A DNA stretch of 64,000 nucleotides, from the NCBI GenBank assembly GCA_032433765.1, contig JAVIAB010000092.1:39569718-39633717 (forward strand), written 5' to 3'. Below, piece by piece: positions 12,059 through 23,478 of the stretch. The position numbers and the translations under genes are program-made. Numbering within the stretch: position 1 is the first letter of the stretch; each line of letters opens with the position of its first letter. This DNA is from Megaustenia siamemsis. Its lineage: Eukaryota > Mollusca > Gastropoda > Stylommatophora > Ariophantidae. A model generated the notes under the pieces. That model ran no database searches, had not been told where the DNA came from, and saw nothing but the letters and a program-made list of their open reading frames with translations.

Positions 12059-12149
12059 GGACTTATTCTTTTCTTTCCAATCATCTCGACGGGTAGAGAC
12101 AAAACGATTTTTTCCTGTCTCGGCTAAACTACAAAAATAAATGTTCATC

Positions 12150-14010
12150 GTGTTTCTCCTAGCACGTCGCTCTCATAGTCTCTCTCCTGACATGTCCTTC
12201 TCATAGTCTCTCTCCTGGCATGTCGCTCTCATAGTCTCTATCCTGGAGTATCGCTCTCATAGTCTGTCTCCTGGCATGTCGCTCACATAGTCTGTCTCCT
12301 GGCATGTCCTTCTCATAGTCTCTCTCCTGGAATGTCGCTCACATAGTCCTTCTCCTGACATGTCGCTCTCATAGTCTCTCTCCTGGCATGACGCTCCCAT
12401 AGACTCTCTCCTGGCATGACGCTCCCATAGACTCTCTTCTGGCATGTCGCTCTCATAGTCTCTCTCCTGGCATGACGCTCCCATAGACTCTCTTCTGGCA
12501 TGACGCTCCCATAGACTCTCTCTGGCATGACGCTCCCATAGACTCTCTTCTGGCATGTCGCTCCCATAGACTCTCTTCTGGCATGACGCTCCCATAGACT
12601 CTCTTCTGGCATGTCGCTCTAGATATGTCTCTCTCTCTGGCATGTCGCTCCCATAGACTCTCTCCTGGCATAGACGCATCCCATAGACTCTCTCTGGCAT
12701 GGCATAGACGCTCTCATAGACTCTCTCTGGCTGATAGACTCTCTCTGGCATAGACTCTCTTCTGGCATGTCGCTCATAGACTCTCTTCTGGCATGTCGCT
12801 CCATAGACTCTCTTCTGGCATGTCGACTCTCTCATGTCGCTCCCATAGACTCTCTTCTGGCATGTCGCTCCCATAGACTCTCTTCATGGCATAGACTCTC
12901 TTCTGGCATGTCGCTCATAGACTCTCTTCTGGCATGTCGACTCTCCATAGACTCTCTTCTGGACTCTCTCCTGGCATGTCGCTCCCATGTCTCTCCCATA
13001 GACTCTCTCCTGGCATGTCTCTCCCATAGACTCTCTCCTGGCATGACGCTCCCATAGACTCTCTCCTGGCATGTCTCTCCCATAGACTCTCTTCTGGCAT
13101 GTCTCTCCCATAGACTCTCTCCTGGCATGTCTCTCCCATAGACTCTCTCCTGGCATGACGCTCCCATAGACTCTCTCCTGGCATGTCGCTCCCATAGACT
13201 CTCTTCTGGCATGTCTCTCCCATAGACTCTCTTCTGGCATGTCTCTCCCATAGACTCTCTCCTGGCATGACGCTCCCATAGACTCTCTTCTGGCATGTCT
13301 CTCCCATAGACTCTCTCCTGGCATGTCTCTCCCATAGACTCTCTTCTGGCATGTCTCTCCCATAGACTCTCTCCTGGCATGACGCTACCATAGACTCTCT
13401 CCTGGCATGTCACTAACATATACTCTCTCCTGGCATGTCACTCACATATACTCTCTCCTGGCATGTCACTCACATATACTCTCTCCTGGCATGTCACTCA
13501 CATATACTCTCTCCTGGCATGTCACTCACATATACTCTCTACTGGCATGTCACTCACATATACTCTCTCCTGGCATGTCACTCACATATACTCTCTCCTG
13601 GCATGTCACTCACATATACTCTCTACTGGCATGTCACTCACATATACTCTCTCCTGGCATGTCACTCACATATACTCTCTCCTGGCGTGTCACTCACATA
13701 TACTCTCTCAACTGGCATGTCGCTCTCATAGTCTCTAACCTGGCATGTCACTCACATATACTCTCTCTTGGCATGTCGCTCTCACAGTCTCTAACCTGGC
13801 ATGTCACTCACATATACTCTCTCATGGCATGTCGCTCTCATAGTCTCTCACCTGGCATGTCGCTCTCATAGTCTGTCTCCTGGCATGTCGCTCTCATAGT
13901 CTCTCTCCTGGCATGTCTCTCTCATAATCTCTCTCCTGGAATGTCGTTCTTATCCCCTCTGTCCTGGAATGTCGCTCTCATTGTCTCTCTCCTGGAATGT
14001 CGGTCTCATC
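12150..14010 (-). repeat. 28-bp minisatellite, about 66 copies
   Basis: Typical unit on the plus strand: CATAGACTCTCTCC + TGGCATGTCGCTCC. Three zones of unit type are visible. CATAGTCTCTCTCC units lie at both edges (12165-12480 and 13730-14005), CATAGACTCTCTTC units in the centre, and ACATATACTCTCTC units at 13400-13720. Truncated and fused units occur at 12620-12990. The unit has no stop codon in most frames, so long frames appear on both strands and in all three phases; they are not evidence of a protein. Confidence 0.97.
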
Positions 14011-14584
14011 ATCTTCTCTTCCCACTATCTTCATCAATCACCCCATTTTGTTCCCGCTGGTTCGGCTAAGGCTTGTCACTTTATAAATGGGCAACAGCAA
14101 AAATGCATGCAACTACTTCATTGCTCCCACGCTGAGTAAATCTTCAGCGATGTACTTTTAACTTACTTCTCTCTCTCTAAAGCTAGAAACTCTGATAATT
14201 TTTATTCTCATTTGAGTAATAAACTAATTTATAAAGCATGTATATGATTATCACAACAACAGCGAAGCATCCTAAACAAATCAAATTTTAATTTTAACAA
14301 TCTTGCGTAAAAATCGTCCATAAGTTTCCAAAGTGAGAAATCATTGATAGAATAAATACAGAAAATCAAAGCAATAGAAGTGAATGCAACAAATACATGA
14401 ATCTAATACTTGAACCATGCATGACGAACTTACACAATGTAAGTAAAGCAATCAAGCTCATCCTTCATAGGCTCACAGATAAATTGGGACAGGCACAACA
14501 ATAAAATATATAAAAATAATATGCGGGGCCGCGACTAGAGCTGCAGAAAATATGTAAAATAAATTGTATTTAGCAGTTACATTA
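14011..14584. other. No recognised feature
   Basis: Unassigned sequence between the minisatellite and the inverted motif at 14585. Confidence 0.5.
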
Positions 14585-14698
14585 GTAGACAGACTAGACA
14601 ATCAACGACGTTTCGGCAAAAGCGTTCAGCAGGGACGAAAGTTTTTGCCTGATGAACGTTATTACCGAAACGTGGTTGTTTGCCTTGTCTCTCTATTG
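14585..14698. repeat. Inverted repeat of the GTTTCGGC stem-loop motif (copies 2 and 3)
   Basis: The arms 14585-14632 and 14648-14698 are reverse complements at about 80 percent by eye. The left arm carries CGACGTTTCGGCAAAAGCG + TTCAGCAG. The right arm carries CCTGATGAACG and TTACCGAAACGTGG. The right arm is the only copy with an exact CTGATGA followed by GAAAC. Confidence 0.75.
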
Positions 14699-15111
14699 AT
14701 TTAGCTGCCAGATACAATTTTATGTTTATTTTATAAATAAATAGATCATATTTTGAAGTTACAAGAAACACAATTGGAAAAAAAAACATGACTCGGAATA
14801 AAATACAGAGATACCAGAAAGCTGAAATTGGGGTAGGTGGGAGAGTAACATCATTTGAATAAAACATTTTAAGTCACAAAAATAGCGCCAATTCAACTTT
14901 CGATAACAGACTTTTATCTGTGACCGTGAGTTACTTGTTTTAACGTCATGTGGTTGACATAGATTGTTAGCTGTGAGACACAGAGATATGAAATGTGGGC
15001 TGCGATGGCTTTCTGAATTATCATATTATGTTGGAGAATGTGCAGTTTGTCTACCCTAGCAGAACTTCTGCAGCATTAGATCTTCCACTATTTTGGGATC
15101 TAAAACGATTT

Positions 15112-15266
15112 TAACATAATTACCAATCTGCTCTAACATAAGCTATTGTTAACATGATTACTAATCTGCTCTAACATAAACTATTGTTAACATGATTACT
15201 AATCTGCTCTAACATAAGCTATTGTTAACATGATTACTAATCTGCTCTAACATAAACTATTACAGT
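15112..15266 (+). repeat. 38-bp tandem repeat, four copies
   Basis: Unit TTAACATGATTACTAATCTG + CTCTAACATAAGCTATTG, four near-identical copies alternating between AAGCTATT and AAACTATT. Confidence 0.92.
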
Positions 15267-15559
15267 TACCTTGTTACTAACAGTCTACTAGTCACTGGTA
15301 GCATTTAGCTCGTTCAATGCATTGTGCTTTGCTGCCCATTAAAAACCATCACTTTCCTTCATTTACAACACGCAGTCTCAACAAACATAATGGTCCTGAT
15401 TTAAGACCATTCCACATTGCCTTATAAAGTTTGGTAACACTTAAAACACGAGGGATTATAGACTCGTACAATACATGCATTAAGATATTATTTTATGTAA
15501 TTATCGTCGTCTGTCCTTCATTTGTATTTAAGCGTCCAGAATAACACACACTAATTATA
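15267..15559. other. No recognised feature
   Basis: Unassigned sequence. Confidence 0.5.
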
Positions 15560-15615
15560 TCATCATCATGTACAATGCAGGTCGGCGTATGTGATAATCT
15601 CTATGCACATCACTT
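15560..15615 (-). mobile_element. RTE-C LINE, very short 3' end
   Basis: ATCATCATGTACAATGCAGG + TCGGCGTATGTGAT matches the 3' end of RTE-C (compare 20032). About 55 bases only. Confidence 0.5.
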
Positions 15616-15751
15616 CGTCCTTCTTGTATGCTTTAATTTCAATCGGTGACCTTTTATTATGCTATTTCGATAAACTGTTCAAGCATTATCCTCTTGGTTT
15701 TCATTTGCTCTTCTGTCAATTCATTCTTCTTTTTTTGTTATAATATTATAG

Positions 15752-15754
<3 letters not shown>

Positions 15755-15794
<40 letters not shown>
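15755..15794. repeat. (TA)n microsatellite
   Basis: About 20 TA units. Confidence 0.97.
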
Positions 15795-15797
<3 letters not shown>

Positions 15798-16735
15798 CGA
15801 CACTTATTCCATTTCGGATCTACTTGGGGGAACTTCATGGCGTCAGACAATAATAAAAGCCCCATAAAGCAGTAAATTTTTCATGTGTAAATGTGCCTTT
15901 TAACTATTCATAGTTTACCTTATCAGTTACTGCTCTTTGCTAAAACCCAAGCAATAGCAATGACAACTTAACCAACCATGTCGTATTGATCTGGCTGCCT
16001 CATAATAAAAATACAGCCCCTCTCTAGACTGTCACATTTGATTTAAGCTTTCTCGATGCGAGTTCGAGTTTCCTTGGCGACTCTCACTGCCATTCTCCTG
16101 TACAATCCTACACTCGTGCCGCAACATATACTCAAGATTTAATGCTTTAATCGATTCTGAGAAACAGATCATGCCAGTTACATGACACTGGAAATGAGAC
16201 GGACATATCCTCTTGGGATAGAATTGAAAGCAGTAAATAAATACAGGAAAGTGAGTTCTTGACAATGTAGCTATTTTATAGTGGAAAAGCATTTTTGGTT
16301 TTGTTTAAGCCGATGTAAATAATATCACATGCATTTGGCTTTAAAAGTTAAGAGAAATGCATTACAACAAAATGATACCTGAAAAATAACAAAATCATTT
16401 CTAATATTATCTTCAAATACTTGCTTGTAAAGAAAGTTTCATCAGCAGTACTTTCGTTTTCCCCTTCAATTTAGTTGCAAAACAAATGTTGCATTGCTTT
16501 AACTGAAAACATAAAACATTGTAATTTCTTCAATAGACTCAATAGGTAGCGGTTCACTCAAAAGTGTTGTTAGACTGCTGACCGCTTTGTAATTGGCTAT
16601 TAATCTATAAAATGTGTAACATTTAAAAATGAAAACGTTAACGAATACAACATGTTTATATTGTGTATGAGCATGATGTCTGTCAAAATATCAAGGTGTA
16701 ACTATTATTACGCGGATAATGTCTCGTTTGCATAG
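15795..16735. other. No recognised feature
   Basis: Unassigned AT-rich sequence with no domain-bearing frame. Confidence 0.5.
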
Positions 16736-17145
16736 AATCTATCTATCTATTGACCTTTCGAGCCGTAGCCAGCCCATAGGGCGTAGACCAAGATACTCCT
16801 TCTCTTATCTGAATTTTTGTTCTAGCAGTTTTCAATTCTTTTAAAGATGTTTTATCAAATCTCGCCATTTGTCTCTGTTCTGTGCAAGCAGCTCTATCTC
16901 ATTGAGGGAGCCGATTCCTGCTGCTATTGCCTCTCTGAGCAATGTTCTTCTCGGTGTCTCTCTGGGTCTTCCTCTTTTTCTCTTACCTGTTGTTTCCCAC
17001 ATGAGGGCTTGCTTTGCTATTCGGTTATTATCTCTTCCCATCACATGTCCAACATATGACCATAGTCTTTTCTTAATTACTGAAGATATTTAGTGGTTGA
17101 TTGGCGATTTATCTAATTTCCTCGTTTGTTTTGAATTCGTTCCAC
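16736..17145 (-). mobile_element. RTE-D LINE, 3' fragment with GATA tail
   Basis: The minus strand reads RKRGRPRETPRRTLLREAIA, then SLNEIELLAQNRDKWRDLI, a C-terminal LINE ORF segment. It ends in a short (GATA)n tail at 16736-16751. This is the cleanest RTE-D copy in the window and is used here to interpret 2012 and 58460. Confidence 0.85.
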
Positions 17146-17654
17146 GCGTTGCATATAATACTGTCCGGAAAAAATGCTCGATAATTCACGAGATTAACCA
17201 TGTAGCATTTTTGCTGACTCTTTGAGAGGTAAAAAATGGTTCCTATAAATGCCATCGTTATGAACAGTGTTAGAAATATTTTGGGAGTCGGTTTAAAAGA
17301 TCCAACTAGAAGTTAAAAACAAAGCAGGTATCTATTGATCATCAAGCAGAAGAAACATAAAAAGAACAAATTAAACGATTTGATCACGGAACAAAATATA
17401 ACAATGTGCAATCAGTTCATACGCAAACAATATTTGAGAAAACAAAACGAGCGGAAGTTCCCGTAAAGACTAGAAACACTCGGAATAAAGGAAACAGAAG
17501 AGACCAACTTATGAGACAACATACTTTAAACTAATGATACCTTCAACACTGAAATTCAAATGATAAAACAAAGAAGTCTCTAAAACAGAAAGCAGTTATA
17601 ACATAGTCGGAAAAATAGGACCTTTAAACGGTAAAGTAAAAAAAAAAAAAGCAG
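17146..17654. other. No recognised feature
   Basis: Unassigned sequence, ending in a run of A at about 17639-17650 that belongs to the following SINE tail. Confidence 0.45.
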
Positions 17655-17770
17655 AGTGTCCTGTCTCAGCCAAGTGGCGTATAGAGAAATGATGTTAGTG
17701 ACCATAATTTTTACAGACCTTCAACACATGATTTTTGGGGTAATGTGGTCAGTATTACGCCCCTGCTTAA
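17655..17770 (-). mobile_element. SINE-1, 3' half
   Basis: CAAGTGGCGTATAGAG, then GTTAGTGACCATAATTTTTA and TGGTCAGTATTACGCCC, the reverse of the SINE-1 tail. The tRNA-like head is missing. Confidence 0.8.
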
Positions 17771-18221
17771 ACGGTGAAGTGTCAACATAAATTAAGTGAC
17801 CATTTTCTTCTTCACATCTATAGTTAGAGTTTGTAAAGAAAAGTGATATTAGTTCCTTTCCTGCAAAACGTTTCTCACAGAACCGTCGTCATTCAATCAA
17901 TTTTCCCAGCTCTGTGATCTTGAATGGATGTGACGTTTGGTTCTGATAGCCAACATTTCCACACGTCTCGGTGAACCACATTTATCTCTTCGAGCCAGTT
18001 CTTTCACGGGTACTTCACTTTCTTGATAAACGGTCACTTTTTTAGGGCTTGCGGTGACCAAAAAAAAACTATATAATTACTATTATTGAAGGTTTTGTAT
18101 AAAGGAAAATATACTAACAATAATGCATTTGCCTTCTTGCATGCAACTTTTATTTGGTGGTTATGGAAATGAAGTCTCTATTCTTCCACTCTCTTTATCG
18201 CCCTTCTCTCGTCTCTATCAT
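17771..18221. other. No recognised feature
   Basis: Unassigned sequence up to the ATCT tract. Confidence 0.45.
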
Positions 18222-18492
<271 letters not shown>

Positions 18493-18945
18493 CTCTCTTC
18501 TCTCTTCTCTCTCTCTTCTTTTTCCCTGAGTCTGATCTCATGAACCCTTCTACTATTTTTTTGGTGGTATTTATCGTTATATTTCTAGGAAATGTTTTAC
18601 ATTTGAAAATAAATGAGAAACCGACGATACAACAATGAAGTCTGAAAGGTCCTCATCAGCAGAAATGCTTTTCTAGCTATATCTTCTATTAAAAGCGACG
18701 ATGTCAGATATAAGTTAATCAAATATGCAGAGATCACATTTCCACAAAACGTTTGGAACAAGTAAAAAATCGAATGATGTCGTTCATTTCATTAGAAGGT
18801 AAGTTGATCAGCTGCATGTCACAGTACTTCCGCTGGTATGTTTTCTAAACAAGCTTCCAATCGACAGGTAAACGAAATGTTGAAGTGATGAGTTGGGCTT
18901 TTATCCTTAAGTATTTAGTTAAGACTTATAAATAATATAATGCGG

Positions 18946-19198
18946 GAGCCGCGAAAGCTTAGTGGTTAGTGAACTGGACTACAAATGACAAGTAGTCGGA
19001 TTCGATCCTGCTTCCAGGTTCACCCAGCCTTAAACGGGTGCCGGATATTCTTCCTGGGAAAAGTAAAGCAGCACGGGCGTAATACCGACCACATTACCCC
19101 AAAAATCATGTGTTGAAGGTCTGTAAAATTTATGGTCACTAACACCATATTCCTTATACGCCACTTGGCGTGATGGGGCTCTTTACTTCTTTTTTTTC
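18946..19198 (+). mobile_element. SINE-1, full length
   Basis: Head GGGAGCCGCGAAAGCTTAG + TGGTTAGTGAACTGG with box B GATTCGATCC. Body GTAATACCGACCACATTACC, 3' hairpin ACGCCACTTGGCGT, and a T-rich tail. No clear target duplication was seen. Confidence 0.9.
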
Positions 19199-20029
19199 CC
19201 TCCCTACAATTACTTTGGGTACCGATAACAGTTAGGTGTTAGGTGAGATTAAAAACATAAAGTACGATTGTCTATTCACCAGAGGTGGTATCCTATTCTT
19301 GAATACTAAATGCACCATTAAACGCAGTAAAATGAGGCGTAAATTTTATTCAGAGAAAATACTAGCTTTCACAGATAGCATCTTCTCGTTTAAATAGAAC
19401 AGAGAGAGCGAGAGAGAAAGAGACTAGATGGACACATTACATATATGTATGATAATGTGTGTTTGTGTGTATGTGTGTGTGTGTTCAGTGTGTGAATATG
19501 TATGTGTGTGCGAGCGCACGTGAGTGTGTAAATTTGGAAAAAGGTTACTCGATAAATTAAGCAGACAGTAAATGATTGTGAAAATATGGCAGCAAAAAGG
19601 TCAAGTAAATAGAAATGAAAACTACTAAAAGTCAAATAGTCACAAATGTTCATCAAATGACTGAAATCATAGTTCGAAAGACGAATCAGTGATTTGCTTT
19701 AACCTTTCTAAGGAATAAGAGATGCGCATAGATCAGATATGTACGCAGAATGAATGAAAACATAATCTGACAGCTTGAAACTAAATCAGAAATAACATTG
19801 AAGAATACTGACAGAAATTCTGCAACATCCTCAAAATTGCATAGCCAATCACAGGTTTCAAAATAAACAAGTCCTGTAAAAATGTGCAATACAGAGTCCT
19901 AGAAAGAAAGCACTTTTTGGGCACTGCTTATTTTCAACATACATAAAAGAATGATCTTCTAGAGCAATGTCCTCTAGACGCTACTGCCCACTATTGGGAG
20001 ATTTTCAATTTTAAGTGGGTGTTAGCAGA
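19199..20029. other. No recognised gene; TG-rich tract
   Basis: Holds an imperfect (TG)n stretch at about 19455-19525. No domain-bearing frame. Confidence 0.5.
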
Positions 20030-20240
20030 ATCATCATCATCATGTGCAATACTGGTTGGCGTAGGCGATCATGTCCTTCCACAATCTTCTATCCACAGTG
20101 CACCGTATCAGTTCTGTTGTTACTGTTTTCCACGCCATGACACCAAGCTATCCAGTATTTTCTCTCTTTGTCGTCCGCGATCTCTCTTTCCTTCTATTTT
20201 GCCAGTTGTAACCAAGTATTCCAACTTTACTCCAACTTTC
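20030..20240 (-). mobile_element. RTE-C LINE, 3' fragment abutting a jockey-like LINE
   Basis: ATCATCATGTGCAATACTGG and CACCAAGCTATCCAGTATTT match the other RTE-C ends. The match ends near 20240, where a different LINE begins in the same orientation. A frame reads straight across the join (NWQNRRKERSRTTKRENTG at its end). Confidence 0.8.
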
Positions 20241-22290
20241 CTCGCGAGCCCATAACGTCAGATCATCTGCGTCTATTGATGAGTATATTCTGGGTGGAAT
20301 GTCCATTACTATGTCATTTATGAAAATTAAAAAGAGTGTTGGGGACAAGACTCCGCCTTGTGGGACACCTTGTTCGATAGAGACCTTCTTACTTAGTTGA
20401 CCTTGCACTTGTACTCTGGCCGTTCTATCCTGAAGATATTGAGAGACCCAATTGAATAAACGACCCTGATGGCCAAGTCTAAGAAGCTTGTTCTTTAAAC
20501 CCTCTCGGCATACCCTATCAAAAGCCTTCTCCATGTCGACCCACACTGCCAGTGTGTGTTTCTTTTCTTTAGAACATCCTCTATTTCCTGTGCAATGCAG
20601 GTGACCAGGTCTTCAGTTGATCTGGGCTGACGGAAGCCACTTTGTTGTGATACGATTTGTTGTTTTGTCTCCAAATGCCACATAAGTCTTCTGTTAACCA
20701 GCCTTTCCATGAGTTTACTCAGGCAGCTCAATAGGCTAGTTGGTCTATAGCGACTTGGGTCTAGTGGGTCTTTTCCACGCTTGAGGATGGGCACCATAAT
20801 AGCTTCTTTCCAGATTGCCGGCACATGACCTCTCTTCCAGGTGGCATTTATTATCCTTAGAAGCTGGCTTTTGGCTTTCTGTCCCAGATTTAGGAGCATT
20901 TCGTTGGAGATTCCATCTTTACCAGGGGAACTTTTGAGCTTCAATCCTTTGAGGGCAAAATCTAATTCAGTTGGGGTAAAGATGGTCGTCTGATGTTCTT
21001 CTGGTGCTAAAGTCATGTTTTTTTTTTGCATCTTGGTTTTCCCGTCTTGCAGCTTTGTGTTTGTCTATTGGAATGTTTATTCTACTAATTTTTTTGTAAG
21101 TCTCTATCAGTAGATTTGCTGCCCTTTTACCTGTGAAGATATTCTGATTGTCTGCTAATGATATTGGAGGTCGGCAGTTGTTTTCGTCGCTCAGAGCTGT
21201 CGCAAGTTTCCATAGTCTATGACCATTTTTGTCTAGATTAAGGCTCTCTGTTTTGTCTATCCAGCTCTGTCTTACTGATATCATGACCTCACGTCTGTAT
21301 TTGGCCGAGGTTGCTTTGTAGGCAATGTTGCTCTCTGTGCTGTGTGATGTCTCAGCTAGTTCTCTGGCAGAGTCCAGTTCCTCTTCTAGTCTTTGTATTT
21401 CCTTGCTCCAGTATGGCTTTTAGTTTCTTCTTGCTCCTCTAAGAATGGATTCTTTAGCAGCTCTCAGGATTCCATTTGTTAACCGCTCTATCATATTATT
21501 GACCTTCTTTTCGTGGGTGCTGATAGACGCAGTATATGCATCACTGAGCCTTGCAAACGTTGCCCAATCGCTTATAGTTCCAGCGGGGAAGAGGTATTTG
21601 CAACTCCTGTTTGTGAGCAAGAGCCACTGAAAGTTTGACTGGTCTATGGTCACTATCTCCAAGTTGGTTCAGCACTTTTCTGGTTATGTTGATAGATATG
21701 TCTCCAGTTGCAAATGGTAGGTCGGGAGTGGAAGTTGTTTTCCATCTTCTTGAGTAGAAGGGGGGTCCTCCCTAGAGTTTATAAGGAATAGGTTGTTGTC
21801 GTCTATTTCCCATTCTTCCACATCTTCACCTCGAACATTGGACTCCATATATCACCATCTTTCAGAGTGGCTGTTAAAGTCTCCTACTACCAGACACTTT
21901 GATGGTGTTATTTCCATTGACTCCAGCTTCAGTAATTTGTCATTTGGACAGCATATATTAAATATCCTTATACTAGCGGATTTAATACTTCAATGATCTC
22001 TGCCTCTCCGTTTGTGACTACATCTATCAGTTTTGCTGGGATGGAATTTTTAATAAGTATAAGAATTCTACCCTTGTGACCTTCCATGTCTTGTCTAAAT
22101 GTTTGTTAGCCCCTGATCATAAATCTGTGCTGAGGATTAAGATGAGTTTCCTGGATGCAGGCAACATCTATCTCCTCTTCAGCTAGTCTGATTTTTAGAT
22201 CTTGTTTTTTGTGGTATATGCCCTCCTCATTACAGTGTATTATATTCAGCTGTTTCTTGAAGCCTTTCCGATCAGCGGTAATTTCTATCA
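20241..22290 (-). pseudogene. Jockey-like LINE ORF2 (endonuclease and reverse transcriptase), broken
   Basis: ORF2 of a non-LTR retrotransposon, which nicks target DNA and copies its RNA into the nick. Reading 22290 down: an apurinic-type endonuclease start (EEEIDVACIQETHLNP, about 22200-22140), a damaged middle, then a linker (RPPISLADNQNIFTGKRAAN). RT fingers follow (LKRGKDPLDPSRYRPTSLLS, SGFRQPRSTEDLV), then motif A (VDMEKAFDRVC), motif B (GVPQGGVLSPTLF) and motif C (DADDLTLWA, for YADD). A frameshift near 20540-20570 separates motif A from the fingers, and stops lie near 21420 and in the endonuclease. The C-terminus after motif C is missing. Confidence 0.88.
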
Positions 22291-22309
22291 TAATTAGAGT
22301 CTGTTAGAT

Positions 22310-22530
22310 CTAGTCTGAGTGATTACTTGTTAAAACGTTCCACTGTGTTCTGCGCCAGTGGCCCAGTGCATCCGATTTCAGCCAACATTTTATTCAGGTT
22401 TGCTTTCCTTAGCAGATTGTCCCCAATCTTCCTGCAAGGCAGCAGATTGTCTTTTCTGTAGGGGGATTCTGCCCTTAGATGGTCAGCCATCCTAGGTTTC
22501 CGAGCACCATCTGCCCTAACTTGATGTAGT
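22310..22530 (-). pseudogene. Probable ORF1 (gag-like) C-terminal fragment of the jockey-like LINE
   Basis: The minus strand reads RADGARKPRMADHLRAESPY, then CRKIGDNLLRKANLNKMLAE, then IGCTGPLAQNTVERF. It lies just upstream of ORF2 in the same orientation, where ORF1 is expected. I do not recognise a zinc knuckle in the piece. The call is from position and basic composition. Confidence 0.5.
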
Positions 22531-23164
22531 AATTAGTTGGTGATTAGATCATCCCCATCACACATCAAACAACAGACTATAAAACCCTCCTAGCTATCAC
22601 GAACTTCCGGGAGTCTCACCGATGCTGACAAGTCATGTACGAAACCCCACTGCGTCTTTCATTGATTAAAGTACGACCGTCCTAGGGCTATGTGACTAAC
22701 TTGACGACGTAGCCCACACAACTATGGCTGCACTCACAATATCCCAGTTACTATAGTAAAAGCAGCCAACAGCACACGGAAAGCTGATGCACAATTTCCA
22801 AATTTAAAACTGCTACTAACTAGACTGAGCAGAGCTCATCAATGAGTTGTACAATGCAATAACTTGGCGTCATACAATTACATCGACGGTTTTTGAACAT
22901 CACACGATGTGTTGACGTAATTCGCATTTATCGCTAGGCAGGGGAAGGTCGTATTCACAAACTTTTGACTTGACAATGAAGAACAATGAGGTGAGTACAA
23001 CCTGTTATCATCGGCTAACTTTGCTAACTGGATTAGGAACATTTACATTCCCTCTGTCGACATTTATGTTAATCGTGGATGTTAACAGCAACAAAAAAGA
23101 CAATATAGAGTCGCAACTATTGACATGATATGTATCAAGAGAATACCGAATTAAACGATAATAT
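22531..23164. other. No recognised feature
   Basis: Unassigned sequence. The first part may be more of the LINE 5' region; no frame supports this. Confidence 0.4.
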
Positions 23165-23478
23165 GGGGCTTCGATAACCTAGTTGGGATAACCACACAAC
23201 TGGGTTACCGATGTTCAGACAACCTGTGTTCGATTCCCGCTGGAAGTAGCGTGAACTGTACTCGTGGTTGGAAAAACAAATACACCCGCGGTCGACGCAG
23301 TCGCTGACAGAAATGGTTACCAGGTTAGTACTCTGGGAAGGCGAGGAATGCCGCCTCGAATCGTAAGTTTCGATGCTTGAAGCGACACTATCCATAAGTC
23401 TCTGAACACTTCGAGCACATATGGGTGAAAACTCGCGTGCTAAGACGCCGATACAAGTCTCGTATTTACCGTTACCTT
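23165..23478 (+). mobile_element. SINE-3, full length
   Basis: GGGGCTTCGATAACCTAGTT, box B TGTTCGATTCCC, then TACTCGTGGTTGG, TTTCGATGCTTGAAGCGACA and CACATATGGGTGAAAACTCG, ending in GTATTTACCGTTACC. Confidence 0.85.

Noticed and set aside
12257..13871. Many long frames in the 28-bp repeat
   Set aside because: They open in all phases and on both strands because the repeat unit lacks stops; no start context, domain or splice signal.
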